A stretch of 64,000 nucleotides of DNA, taken from the NCBI GenBank assembly GCA_040221975.1, contig JAVJWR010000033.1:310001-374000 (forward strand), given 5' to 3'. The notes under the pieces are model-generated. The model saw only the letters and a program-made list of their open reading frames with translations, was not told the origin of the DNA and did no database searches. The number at the start of each line of letters is the position of its first letter. Positions within the stretch are counted from its first letter, which is position 1. This DNA comes from Haliea sp040221975. GTDB taxonomy: Bacteria; Pseudomonadota; Gammaproteobacteria; Pseudomonadales; Halieaceae. This document shows positions 27,029 through 38,637 of the stretch, piece after piece. A program made the translations under genes and the position numbers.

Positions 27029-29748
27029 GCCGGCCCCTCCTCAACCCGATGCACCCGCGCCTGGGGCGCCACCGTGTCCCAGATGCTCGCCAGCAGGGCA
27101 TCTGCCGGCGGCATGCGCACCCCACTGTCCGCCGTCGGATCCGGTGCCAGCACCGCGCTCAGGGTCAGTGTGCGGACAGCGCGGGTCGCGCCCACATAGA
27201 GCAGGCGCGCATTTTCTACCCGGGACTTGTGGCGGCGGATGCGCAGCAAGGTGTTGTAGACTCCGGGGCTGTCGCGCTCACTGTGATCGTCGGTCGCCAG
27301 CAGGAAGCGGCGCGCGCCGTCGGCGTCGGTGTAATCGTCCCAGAGTAGCGCCGGGCGCTCGTCCGCCCGTGCCCGGCCCGCCAGTCCGGGCATGAACACA
27401 TGGTCGAATTCCAGCCCCTTGGCCTTGTGCAGGGTCATCACCTGGACCCGGGCGGCAGCCTCTCCAGAGCGCGCGTACAGGCCCGCCAGGCGACGTTGCA
27501 GCCAGGGCAGGTCCAGTCCCCTGCCCTCGTTGTCGGCCTGTTCCAGCAACTGCAGGAAGCGATCGGCGTTGTGCAGGTCGGTCTCGGAGCCAGCACAGGC
27601 GGGTCCGCCCAACTGTTCCCACAGCAGTTCCACCCAGACCCGCAATCCGCGTCGATCGCGGCGTTGGCGGCTCTCTGCCAGCGCCGCGGCCAGCGGAGCC
27701 ACGCGTCGGCGCCCGTCGGCACTGAGTTGCGCCAGCAGGACCGGAACCTGCAGTGCGCTGGCCACCGGCGCCGGAAATGGGGAGGCGCCAAACTGCGCCA
27801 CCCGCAACAGGTCAGCCGGGTCCAGTCCACACCAGGGTGCGCGCAGCAGTGCCATCCAGGCGACCCGGTCCGCCGGGTTCGCCAGCGCCCGGCACAGGGT
27901 AAACAGGTCCGCGACCACGGGATTGCGGGCAAGGCTGTCGATATCCTGGGCGTTATAACTGATACCAGCCAGGCGCAGGGCCGCCAGCACCGGTTGCAGC
28001 TGGGCGCGGCTGCGCGCGAGTACAGCCACACTGGTGTCGGGCATCAGAGCCAGGATGGCGGCAATCCGTTCGCCAAGCAGCCCGGCCTCGCGCAGCGCGC
28101 CCGGCCCCGGCTCGTCCGCAATCACTTCCAGTGCTACGGCGGGGCCCGCGGCCGCGGCGCGGGTGGCCACCGCAGGCGTGAAACGAACTTCGCCCCGGGC
28201 GATATCGTCGGTGGCCGGAAAGGCCTGGCGAAAAACGGCGTTGACCCAGGCGACGATACCCGCGCGGGAACGGAAATTGCTCCCCAGCACCAGGTATTCC
28301 GGTATCACGCCATTGAACCCCTCGTCCCTGGCGCGCAGGAACAGGCCCACGTTGGCATCGCGGAAACCGTAAATTGACTGCATGCCGTCGCCCACCAGCA
28401 ACAAGGTGCGGGGCCGCTCCGGCTGCTGGGCATTGTGTTCACCCCAGCCGCGAGTCAGCCTCTGCAGCAGCCGATACTGATTGATGGCGGTGTCCTGGAA
28501 CTCATCGACCAGCAGATGTTCAAGGCGGTAATCCAGGCGCAGGGCGAGATCCGTTGGCGCCTCATCCTCGCCCAGCGCCTGCAGGGCATAGAGGGCAATC
28601 TGGGTGTGGTCCACCTGTCCGCGCTGCTGGAACACCAGCAGCAACTGGGCCGCCAGCACCGGCAGCACGTGAAACAGATGCAGCAGCAGATGCCAGCCGT
28701 GGTCGTCGGGATCCGTCGCCGGCAGTACTGCGAGGTCCAGCAGATCCCGGCGCAGCGACTCCTCGCCGTCCAGGCGGGCCAACAGGGCCTGCATGCGCTC
28801 TTTCCAGTCTCTTGCGGACCCCTCTCCCGCAGGAGCGCCTGCCGCAGGAACGCCTGCCGCAGGAAATCCCTGGCGCTTGTCTACCCGGCTGCGCCAGTGC
28901 CCGTCCGCTTTCAACAACAGTCGGGCAACATCCCGCCAGGCGGGCAGCGAGGCCGTGCTCGTGGCAGACAGGTCAGCGGGAGGCGACTGGCCCAGCTGGG
29001 CTGCGGCGTAGGTGCGCAGCCCGTTCAGCTCCCCGGCAACCGGGCTCAATGCCGCAGCCAGGCGTCGCAGCCGGTCCCTGACCAGGTGCTCGAGAGTGTC
29101 GCGCAACACTGTTTCGGCCCAGGCCGGATCGTGACGCAGGCTGACATAATCCTGCCACTGTTCGCGGCGGGCCAGCAGAGCCGACAGCAGTCCCTGCAGA
29201 CGCAGCCAATCGTTGCCAAAGTGCAGCAACAGCGCCTCGAGATCCGCGGCTACCGGATGCCCTTCCTCCAGCAGGCGGAACAGGCCGGCGACCGCTTCCT
29301 GGTAGAGCTCGCGGGCGTCGTCCACGGCGCTGGCCTGGCCGCCAAAGCGGCTCAATATCGGCATCTGCCGGGTCAGGGCGTGGCAGAAACCATCGATGGT
29401 GCGGATGTTGAACCGAGCTGTATCACGCAACAATTGCCAACCCTGTTGCCCGCCATGGGTCAGTGCCGCCGCTGCCAGTTCCCGGGTGCGTTGTTCGTGG
29501 CTGCCGGCAATCGGCTCCCCGGCCGCAGCAGCCCCCAGGGCGGCGACAACCCGGTCGCGCATTTCCGCCGCGGCCTTGCGGGTAAAGGTAATTGCCAGCA
29601 CCTGCTCCGGCTGCGCAACCCTCGACAACAGCGCCAGATAGCGCTGAATCAGCAACTCGGTCTTGCCGGAACCCGCGGGTGCGCTGACACAGAAGCTCCC
29701 GGTGGTATCCAGTGCCCGCTCTCGCTGCCAGGCGTCGCTGATGGTCAT
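26995..29748 (-). CDS. UvrD/AddA-like helicase without nuclease domain
   Basis: 917 aa superfamily 1A helicase. ATG 29748 overlaps the upstream nuclease gene's TGA (ATGA). Walker A is 'SAPAGSGKTELLIQRY' (K29), motif Ia/Ib 'ITFTRKAAAEMRDRV', motif II 'LLVDEFQDT', motif III 'LLVGDGMQSIYGFRDA', and motif VI lies in 'ARLLYVGATRAVRTL'. It stops about 60 residues after motif VI, so it lacks the C-terminal nuclease domain of AddA or RecB. With its partner it forms the helicase/'probable DNA repair' pair seen in several gammaproteobacteria, presumably processing double-strand ends. A short Pro/Ala/Gly repeat near 28820-28870 looks like an expanded linker. Confidence 0.88.
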   Translation of the reverse strand: MTISDAWQRERALDTTGSFCVSAPAGSGKTELLIQRYLALLSRVAQPEQVLAITFTRKAAAEMRDRVVAALGAAAAGEPIAGSHEQRTRELAAAALTHGGQQGWQLLRDTARFNIRTIDGFCHALTRQMPILSRFGGQASAVDDARELYQEAVAGLFRLLEEGHPVAADLEALLLHFGNDWLRLQGLLSALLARREQWQDYVSLRHDPAWAETVLRDTLEHLVRDRLRRLAAALSPVAGELNGLRTYAAAQLGQSPPADLSATSTASLPAWRDVARLLLKADGHWRSRVDKRQGFPAAGVPAAGAPAGEGSARDWKERMQALLARLDGEESLRRDLLDLAVLPATDPDDHGWHLLLHLFHVLPVLAAQLLLVFQQRGQVDHTQIALYALQALGEDEAPTDLALRLDYRLEHLLVDEFQDTAINQYRLLQRLTRGWGEHNAQQPERPRTLLLVGDGMQSIYGFRDANVGLFLRARDEGFNGVIPEYLVLGSNFRSRAGIVAWVNAVFRQAFPATDDIARGEVRFTPAVATRAAAAGPAVALEVIADEPGPGALREAGLLGERIAAILALMPDTSVAVLARSRAQLQPVLAALRLAGISYNAQDIDSLARNPVVADLFTLCRALANPADRVAWMALLRAPWCGLDPADLLRVAQFGASPFPAPVASALQVPVLLAQLSADGRRRVAPLAAALAESRQRRDRRGLRVWVELLWEQLGGPACAGSETDLHNADRFLQLLEQADNEGRGLDLPWLQRRLAGLYARSGEAAARVQVMTLHKAKGLEFDHVFMPGLAGRARADERPALLWDDYTDADGARRFLLATDDHSERDSPGVYNTLLRIRRHKSRVENARLLYVGATRAVRTLTLSAVLAPDPTADSGVRMPPADALLASIWDTVAPQARVHRVEEGPAQESDAITSSA

Positions 29749-32396
29749 GAGCCAGACGCCTCGATGCGGCACAGGGCCTGCATCCCGCAATGACGGCAGC
29801 TGCCGGGCGATTTTGGTGTCACTGCCGCCTCGCCGCCAACAAAAGCGGTGGCCAGTGCAGTCAGCGACTGCCGCCAGTGCGCCACGACCTGCTCCCAGTC
29901 GGCGCAGGGGTGCTGGCCACGGGTGCGGCCCGCGATGTCGGTGTGGATTCCGGGACCGGCATCCGTCCGCGCCAGGCCCGCGAACTGGCAACGCCGCTCT
30001 TGCACGGTGGCAAAGGCAACACCTGCCAGAGGCGCTTCGGCAGCGAGCGCATACAGCGGCAACTGCGGTTTCGCCGGCCGCTCCCCGAACCAGTCAGCGA
30101 CCGCGGAGAGAGCGGACTTGTAGTCAATCAGCAGGGTGGAACCATCCTCGAGCGCATCGATGCGGTCTATCCGCAGCGACAGAGTCAGCCCCCCCAGTTC
30201 CAGCTTGCCCGGGGCCTCGCGCGCCAGAACCCTGAATGGAGGTCGCTGCCGCTCCAGTTGCAGCCATTCCGCCAATAATCGCTGCAAACGCACGCCCTCC
30301 AGCCGCAGGCAAGCGCGACCCGCGGCGCGCTGTCGCGACACGGGCAATGTCGCCATCGCCAATGCCACCGCCCGCTGCAGGCAGCTCTGCTCCGCCGCCG
30401 GTGACAGCTGCTCCAGCGCGGCCCGGTCACCAAGCTCACCCCAGAGGTGGAACAGGGCGCTGTGCAGCACTTCGCCCCGGTCCGCAGCCGACAGGCCGGG
30501 TTCTGGTTCCGGCAGTGGCCGCAACTGCAAGCGGCGCCGGGCAAAAGCCCGAAAGGGACACAGGGACTGATCTTCGATGATCGCGCTGCCACCCCGTAGC
30601 AGGCCAGCCTCCGTCGCCGCTACCGGTGGCGCCGGTGCACTCTGATCCGGCACCTGGCAGGTATTGCCCAGCGCCTGCAGCCAAGAGTGCTTTAACGGCG
30701 CCGGGGGCAGGTCTGGCATCGGGGCGAAATCCCGCAACAGCGGGCTGGGTAGTTCGGGAACGCCATCGCGCTGTGCGGCAAAACTGGCATAGAGCACTCC
30801 GGTGGCGCGCCGGTAGCGGTCCAGCAAGGCTTCGCTGAAGGCCCACTCCCGCTCCGCGCTGGCATGGGGCATGCCGCGTTCGCGTTGCAGGCGCAACGGA
30901 ATGAAGGGATGCGGACGGGCCGGCGCAGGCCACTGGCTGGCTTGCATTCCGCACAGCCAGAGCTTGTCGAACTGCAGGCCCGCCGCCTCCAATGGGCCCA
31001 GCACCTGCACCGTACTGTCATCGGTTTGCGGCTGGAAACCGGCCTCCCCGGCCAGTCGCCGCAGTAACTGCAGGGCTTCAGCGTATCCCAGGGACGACAT
31101 CACCAGATCGAACCCGGCATAGTCCCGCAACAATCGCTGCCACTGTTCCAGCTGCTGGTATTCCAGCGAATCCAGCGCCGTCCGGGGCCAGCCCCAGGGC
31201 GCCAGCAGGCGCTCGAAGCGCGCCATCCACACTGACGGTGGATGGCGGCCACCGGTCAGAGCCGACATCGCGCTGACCTGCAGCGCTTGCGCCAGCGCGG
31301 AGTTGCCGCCCCCAGCCGCCTCCAGTTCTCTCTGCAACTGTGCCAGCGTAAGGCGCTCGAGCCGGCTCTCGAAGCAGCGCGTCAGCAGTGTCGTGCCGCC
31401 CTCGCTCGCGAGGCCTGGCTGGACAAAGCGCGATTGCAACAGCAGGGCCAGCGCCTGCGGGCCGATACCCTCGGCCGGCAGCGTCAGCAGCTGCAGGGCG
31501 TCCCGCACCAGGGGAACGTCCGCCAGCGGCTGGCCCACTGAAAAGTTCACCGGCAGGCTCTGGTAGCGCCGATCCAGGCAATCGAACTCGCGCCGCAGAA
31601 GGTAGTCCAGCGTGGCCCGCTGCCCGGCACTGTCAGCGACCACAATACCCAGCCGCAAATCCGGCTCTCTCGTCGCCAGATCTGCCGCCCAGCGCGCCAC
31701 TGCCGCGAGTTCGCTGCGGCTGTCCTGACAACGCAGCACTTCACACTCCACCGCAGCCGCAACTGCAGGTTCCAGCGTTTGCAGATCCGCGACCAGTCCC
31801 TGCAGGCAGTGCTCATACAGGGGTGGCAAGGTGTCAAAAGCCAGCAGGGCGACGGGTATGCGCGGCGTATCCGGGGTCAGCGCGGCCAGCGCGAGCATCG
31901 CGTCCACCAACGTGGTCAGGCCATCCCGGGCCAGACGGGCGCTGAAGGCATCGGTCCAGCGCAAGAAGGCGCCGCAATCTTCGTCCAACAGGAACAGCTG
32001 CCGTATCGCGGGCGCCGCCAGCTCAACTTGCCAGCGCAGCAGCGTGTCCCGGGCCCGGGCCGCCAGACGAGCCGCCGCGCCGGGCTGGAGGAGATCGTAG
32101 CGTCCGGCCTGGGCCTGGTCCGCAGCGATAACCTGGCGCCACAATTCGTGGGTCTGGGCCGGGCTCAGCAGCCGTCGGGCTGGCAGTCGACCCGCTGCCA
32201 CGGCCTCCTGCCAGCGCTGTTGCAACCAGGGTTCCAGGGCACAAACCCGGGGCACGGATCGCTCCCCGGCAACGTCTCCGGCAGCCAACTCCCACTCGGA
32301 GAGGATCCGCCGCGCCAGGCGCTGGGTGGGTGTCAACAAGGTGTAGCCGGCGGCGATCAGGGGTTGCAATGGATCGATGTCGTACAGTCGGGGCAA
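29745..32396 (-). CDS. AddB-like PD-(D/E)XK nuclease (TIGR03623-type)
   Basis: 883 aa from a TTG at 32396 with GGAG six bases upstream; the frame is open to a GTG at 32498 but family members begin near 'LYDIDPLQPLIAAG'. The N-terminal helicase-like region lacks a Walker A motif ('LLTPTQRLARRI' in its place). The C-terminal nuclease shows 'DRGEVLHSALFHLWGEL' and 'LRIDRIDALEDGSTLLIDYKS', the D...D-Y-K core. A Cys in 'EDQSLCPFRAF' plus C-x2-C-x5-C in 'SCRHCGMQALCRI' match the AddB-type 4Fe-4S staple. It is upstream of, and coupled to, the helicase gene; together they resemble AddAB with one nuclease. Confidence 0.87.
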   Translation of the reverse strand: MPRLYDIDPLQPLIAAGYTLLTPTQRLARRILSEWELAAGDVAGERSVPRVCALEPWLQQRWQEAVAAGRLPARRLLSPAQTHELWRQVIAADQAQAGRYDLLQPGAAARLAARARDTLLRWQVELAAPAIRQLFLLDEDCGAFLRWTDAFSARLARDGLTTLVDAMLALAALTPDTPRIPVALLAFDTLPPLYEHCLQGLVADLQTLEPAVAAAVECEVLRCQDSRSELAAVARWAADLATREPDLRLGIVVADSAGQRATLDYLLRREFDCLDRRYQSLPVNFSVGQPLADVPLVRDALQLLTLPAEGIGPQALALLLQSRFVQPGLASEGGTTLLTRCFESRLERLTLAQLQRELEAAGGGNSALAQALQVSAMSALTGGRHPPSVWMARFERLLAPWGWPRTALDSLEYQQLEQWQRLLRDYAGFDLVMSSLGYAEALQLLRRLAGEAGFQPQTDDSTVQVLGPLEAAGLQFDKLWLCGMQASQWPAPARPHPFIPLRLQRERGMPHASAEREWAFSEALLDRYRRATGVLYASFAAQRDGVPELPSPLLRDFAPMPDLPPAPLKHSWLQALGNTCQVPDQSAPAPPVAATEAGLLRGGSAIIEDQSLCPFRAFARRRLQLRPLPEPEPGLSAADRGEVLHSALFHLWGELGDRAALEQLSPAAEQSCLQRAVALAMATLPVSRQRAAGRACLRLEGVRLQRLLAEWLQLERQRPPFRVLAREAPGKLELGGLTLSLRIDRIDALEDGSTLLIDYKSALSAVADWFGERPAKPQLPLYALAAEAPLAGVAFATVQERRCQFAGLARTDAGPGIHTDIAGRTRGQHPCADWEQVVAHWRQSLTALATAFVGGEAAVTPKSPGSCRHCGMQALCRIEASGS

Positions 32397-32450
32397 GCGT
32401 TTCTCCGGACGTTGGCGGCGGGCGGTTCCTACCCAAAACTGCAGCGCTGC

Positions 32451-32456
32451 TATAGA
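32451..32456 (+). promoter_or_regulatory. Candidate -10 box for aroG
   Basis: TATAGA within 'TATAGAAT', 61 bases upstream of the aroG start in the gap opened if the divergent nuclease gene starts at 32396. No good -35 lies at standard distance. The position supports the shorter nuclease start, since otherwise this box would lie inside that coding sequence. Confidence 0.3.
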
Positions 32457-32516
32457 ATGTCGCGCCTCGACAGGTGCTCCGGCGCCGGCTGGAGACACTC
32501 TATCAGGTAACGGTCA

Positions 32517-33593
32517 ATGAGCAATATGGAAGTCTACAACGTCAACGTCGCCTCTCAGGATGTGCTGGTCACGCCGGCGCAGCTGAAAGAGATGCTGCCA
32601 CTCAGCGACGCCGCGCACGAGATGATCAGTGACAGTCGCGAAGTGATACAGAACATCCTCGACCGCAAGGATCACCGCATCTTTGTCGTGGTGGGTCCCT
32701 GTTCCATCCACGATGTCAGCGCCGCCATGGACTACGCCCGGCGCCTGCAGATTCTGGCAAAGGAGCTGTCAGACACCCTGTACATCGTGATGCGGGTGTA
32801 CTTTGAAAAGCCGCGCACCACGGTGGGCTGGAAAGGCCTGATCAATGACCCGCACCTGGATGATTCATTCAAGATCGAGGAGGGACTGCATATCGGCCGC
32901 CGGCTGTTGCTCGACATCCTCGAGTTGGGGCTGCCCACCGCCACCGAGGCGCTCGACCCGATCTCTCCCCAGTACCTGCAGGACCTGATCAGCTGGTCCG
33001 CCATCGGCGCCCGCACCACAGAATCCCAGACCCACCGGGAAATGGCCAGCGGCCTGTCTTCGGCGGTGGGTTTCAAGAACGGTACCGACGGCGGCCTCAC
33101 CGTGGCCAGCAACGCGCTCAACTCGGTGGCCAAGCCGCACCGCTTCCTGGGCATCAACGGGCGGGGTGAGGTCTCGGTGATTACCACGCGCGGCAACCGC
33201 TATGGCCACATCGTACTGCGCGGCGGCAGCAATGGTCCCAACTACGACTCGGTACACGTGCGCCTGTGTGAAGAAGCACTGGCAAAAGCCTCTGTGCCCC
33301 AGAACATCATGGTCGACTGCAGTCACGCCAACTCCAGCAAACAGCCGGAGTTGCAGCCGCTGGTGGTGGAGAACGTGGGCAACCAGATCCTGGAAGGCAA
33401 TCGTTCGATTATCGGCCTGATGATTGAGAGTAACCTGAAAGCGGGCAACCAGCCGATACCGGAGAACCTGGCCGAGCTGGAATACGGTGTTTCGGTGACC
33501 GACGGTTGTATTGGCTGGGAGGAAACGGAGCACTGCCTGCGGGCACTGCGCGAGACTCTCAGGGATGCGCTGCCAAGTCGCGTTGGCGTCTAG
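32517..33593 (+). CDS. aroG: 3-deoxy-7-phosphoheptulonate synthase, class I
   Basis: 358 aa DAHP synthase, condensing phosphoenolpyruvate with erythrose 4-phosphate at the entry to the shikimate pathway. Family stretches visible: 'VVVGPCSIHDVSAAMDYA', 'MRVYFEKPRTTVGWKGLIND', 'ATEALDPISPQYLQDLISW', 'GARTTESQTHREMASGLS', 'GFKNGTDGGLTVASNA' and 'VDCSHANSSKQ'. Which aromatic amino acid inhibits it (AroF, G or H type) cannot be told by eye, so the symbol is generic. A second ATG three codons in is possible. It converges on nfuA with a four-base overlap of the ends. Confidence 0.95.
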   Translation: MSNMEVYNVNVASQDVLVTPAQLKEMLPLSDAAHEMISDSREVIQNILDRKDHRIFVVVGPCSIHDVSAAMDYARRLQILAKELSDTLYIVMRVYFEKPRTTVGWKGLINDPHLDDSFKIEEGLHIGRRLLLDILELGLPTATEALDPISPQYLQDLISWSAIGARTTESQTHREMASGLSSAVGFKNGTDGGLTVASNALNSVAKPHRFLGINGRGEVSVITTRGNRYGHIVLRGGSNGPNYDSVHVRLCEEALAKASVPQNIMVDCSHANSSKQPELQPLVVENVGNQILEGNRSIIGLMIESNLKAGNQPIPENLAELEYGVSVTDGCIGWEETEHCLRALRETLRDALPSRVGV

Positions 33594-34165
33594 TAATAGG
33601 CCTGGCTGCGGTCCGAGTGATCGGTGCTGTCGCGCACACCCTTGAGCTCCGGCAACTGCTCCAGCAGGGTTTTCTCCACCCCGCCCTTCAGGGTCTGGTC
33701 GACCATGCCACAGCCCTGGCAGCCACCGCCAAACTTGAGAATGGCATAGGGATCCTCGGTAATTTCCACCAGGCTGACTTCACCGCCGTGGGACGCCAGG
33801 GCCGGGTTCACCTCGTTATACAGAATGTAGTTGACGCGATCTTCCAGGGGGCTGTTCTCATCCACCCGCGGCAACTTGGCGTTGGGCGCCTTGATGGTCA
33901 GCTGGCCACCCATGCGATCCTTGGCGTAATCCACCAGCGCATCCTCGAGAAACGGCAGGCTGCGAGCGTCGAACCAGGCGTCGAGCTCGCCGAAAGTTTG
34001 CTTTTCATCCCCTTCCTGAATGTCGCCCTCGCGGCAATAGGCGATACAGGTTTCCGCCTTGGGCGTCCCCGGCTGGTTAATAAAGACACGCACGCCCAGG
34101 GCATCCTCCTGCTTGGCCAGCAGTTCGGCGAGATAACCCTGTGCCGATTCTGTAATGGTGACCAT
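33590..34165 (-). CDS. nfuA: Fe/S biogenesis protein NfuA
   Basis: 191 aa. The N-terminal half is the degenerate A-type scaffold domain ('VTITESAQGYLAELLAKQE' with the usual three Cys of IscA mostly replaced). The C-terminal Nfu domain carries the cluster-binding C-x2-C in 'LKFGGGCQGCGMVDQTLK'. It binds and delivers 4Fe-4S clusters, important under oxidative stress or iron limitation. Clients in this window could include the cysI, etfD and dehydratase-type proteins (inference). The start ATG follows 'GGAAGAGGTTC'. It is divergent from metH across 133 bases. Confidence 0.95.
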   Translation of the reverse strand: MVTITESAQGYLAELLAKQEDALGVRVFINQPGTPKAETCIAYCREGDIQEGDEKQTFGELDAWFDARSLPFLEDALVDYAKDRMGGQLTIKAPNAKLPRVDENSPLEDRVNYILYNEVNPALASHGGEVSLVEITEDPYAILKFGGGCQGCGMVDQTLKGGVEKTLLEQLPELKGVRDSTDHSDRSQAYY

Positions 34166-34298
34166 GAACCTCTTCCATTCCGAGTAAATTGGTCAAGTAT
34201 TCTAGCAAACTTCTCCCGGATAGTGCGAGATCTGATTTCAACGCAGCCAAAGCCGCCCCTGATCTGTTAGAATTGCGGGCTTTTTACAGGAACCACCC

Positions 34299-37988
<3,690 letters not shown>

Positions 37989-38030
37989 GCGCAGACACGG
38001 CGACCACAACTGATTATTTGGAGCAGAATC

Positions 38031-38297
38031 ATGTCTGACCACAGCGAAGCAGAACACGCCCCCGCAGGGGAGAACGAAGAGCAGTCAACCGACGCTGGCA
38101 AGCACCGCCTGCGTCCGTGGCACGTCATCAGCAGCGTATTTGCAGCTGGCCTCGGAGTTCAGAGCAGCCGCAACCGCGAGCGCGACTTCAAGCAGGGCAA
38201 GGCCGGCGTCTTTATTGCCGCCGGCCTGATTTTTACCCTGCTGTTTATTGTGGCAATGGTGATTATCGTACAGCTGGTACTGAAAAGCGCGGGCTAG
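38031..38297 (+). CDS. DUF2970 small membrane protein
   Basis: 88 aa. The first ~28 residues are charged and hydrophilic; 'LRPWHVISSVFAAGLGVQSS' and 'DFKQGKAGVFIAAGLIFTLL' are the DUF2970 signature, followed by one transmembrane helix at about residues 58-85. Function is unknown. It lies 42 bases after metH on the same strand and may be co-transcribed. Its TAG is immediately followed by a 14-bp tandem duplication. Confidence 0.85.
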   Translation: MSDHSEAEHAPAGENEEQSTDAGKHRLRPWHVISSVFAAGLGVQSSRNRERDFKQGKAGVFIAAGLIFTLLFIVAMVIIVQLVLKSAG

Positions 38298-38298
38298 T

Positions 38299-38326
38299 GG
38301 GGGCGCCTAGCCGGGGGCGCCTAGCC
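38299..38326. repeat. Two tandem copies of a 14-bp unit
   Basis: GGGGGCGCCTAGCC occurs twice back-to-back (38299-38312, 38313-38326), between the ends of DUF2970 and the 37-aa minus-strand gene. The second copy contains that small gene's TAG stop, and the first supplies a backup in-register TAG-like copy beyond it. It looks like a recent duplication. Confidence 0.85.
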
Positions 38327-38434
38327 GGGCATTGCCGCCAACCAGAGGTAGGAAGCAACAACAACAATCGCAATGATGGCGGTGGCGGCAATGGCGTCGG
38401 CCATGCCATCGTCTTTCCTGGTTGAACCTGACAT
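38321..38434 (-). CDS. 37-aa single-pass membrane microprotein
   Basis: A short gene encoding 37 aa: a charged head 'MSGSTRKDDGMADAIA' followed by one hydrophobic helix 'ATAIIAIVVVASYLWLAAM' and a Pro-Gly end. GAGGAG lies seven bases upstream of the ATG, an excellent ribosome site. The N-in, positively charged start and single helix predict a small inner-membrane protein. It converges on DUF2970 and is divergent from cysI. I do not recognise a named family; the function is unknown. Support comes from the ribosome site, the clean amphipathic layout and its filling an otherwise empty 340-base gap. Confidence 0.6.
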   Translation of the reverse strand: MSGSTRKDDGMADAIAATAIIAIVVVASYLWLAAMPG

Positions 38435-38637
38435 GCGGGAACTCCTCGTCTGCTGTGGGCGCGGCGTCGGGCCGGCGTACCGGTTCGCGGGATTATATCA
38501 GGAAATTCCAGGATGGAAGCCCGTCTCATTGCTCAGCGCGAGTTCTAAACTTATAAAAAATCAGCATAAATCGTCTCCCGGGTTTTCTGGTAAGGTAGCG
38601 CCTCCGCTACAAACGCTCCTGCTATTAGGACCTCTCG
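38435..38637. promoter_or_regulatory. Divergent control region of microprotein and cysI
   Basis: The 203 bases between the two starts hold an A+T-rich block at about 38545-38575 ('CTTATAAAAAATCAG'), in the place where a CysB site would be expected for a sulfite reductase gene. I cannot identify a definite CysB site or -35/-10 pair. AGGA sits seven bases before the cysI ATG. Confidence 0.3.

Noticed and set aside
34166..34298. Cobalamin or SAH riboswitch ahead of metH
   Set aside because: Only 133 bases separate metH from the divergent nfuA, and I see none of the conserved B12-box or SAH-element sequences.
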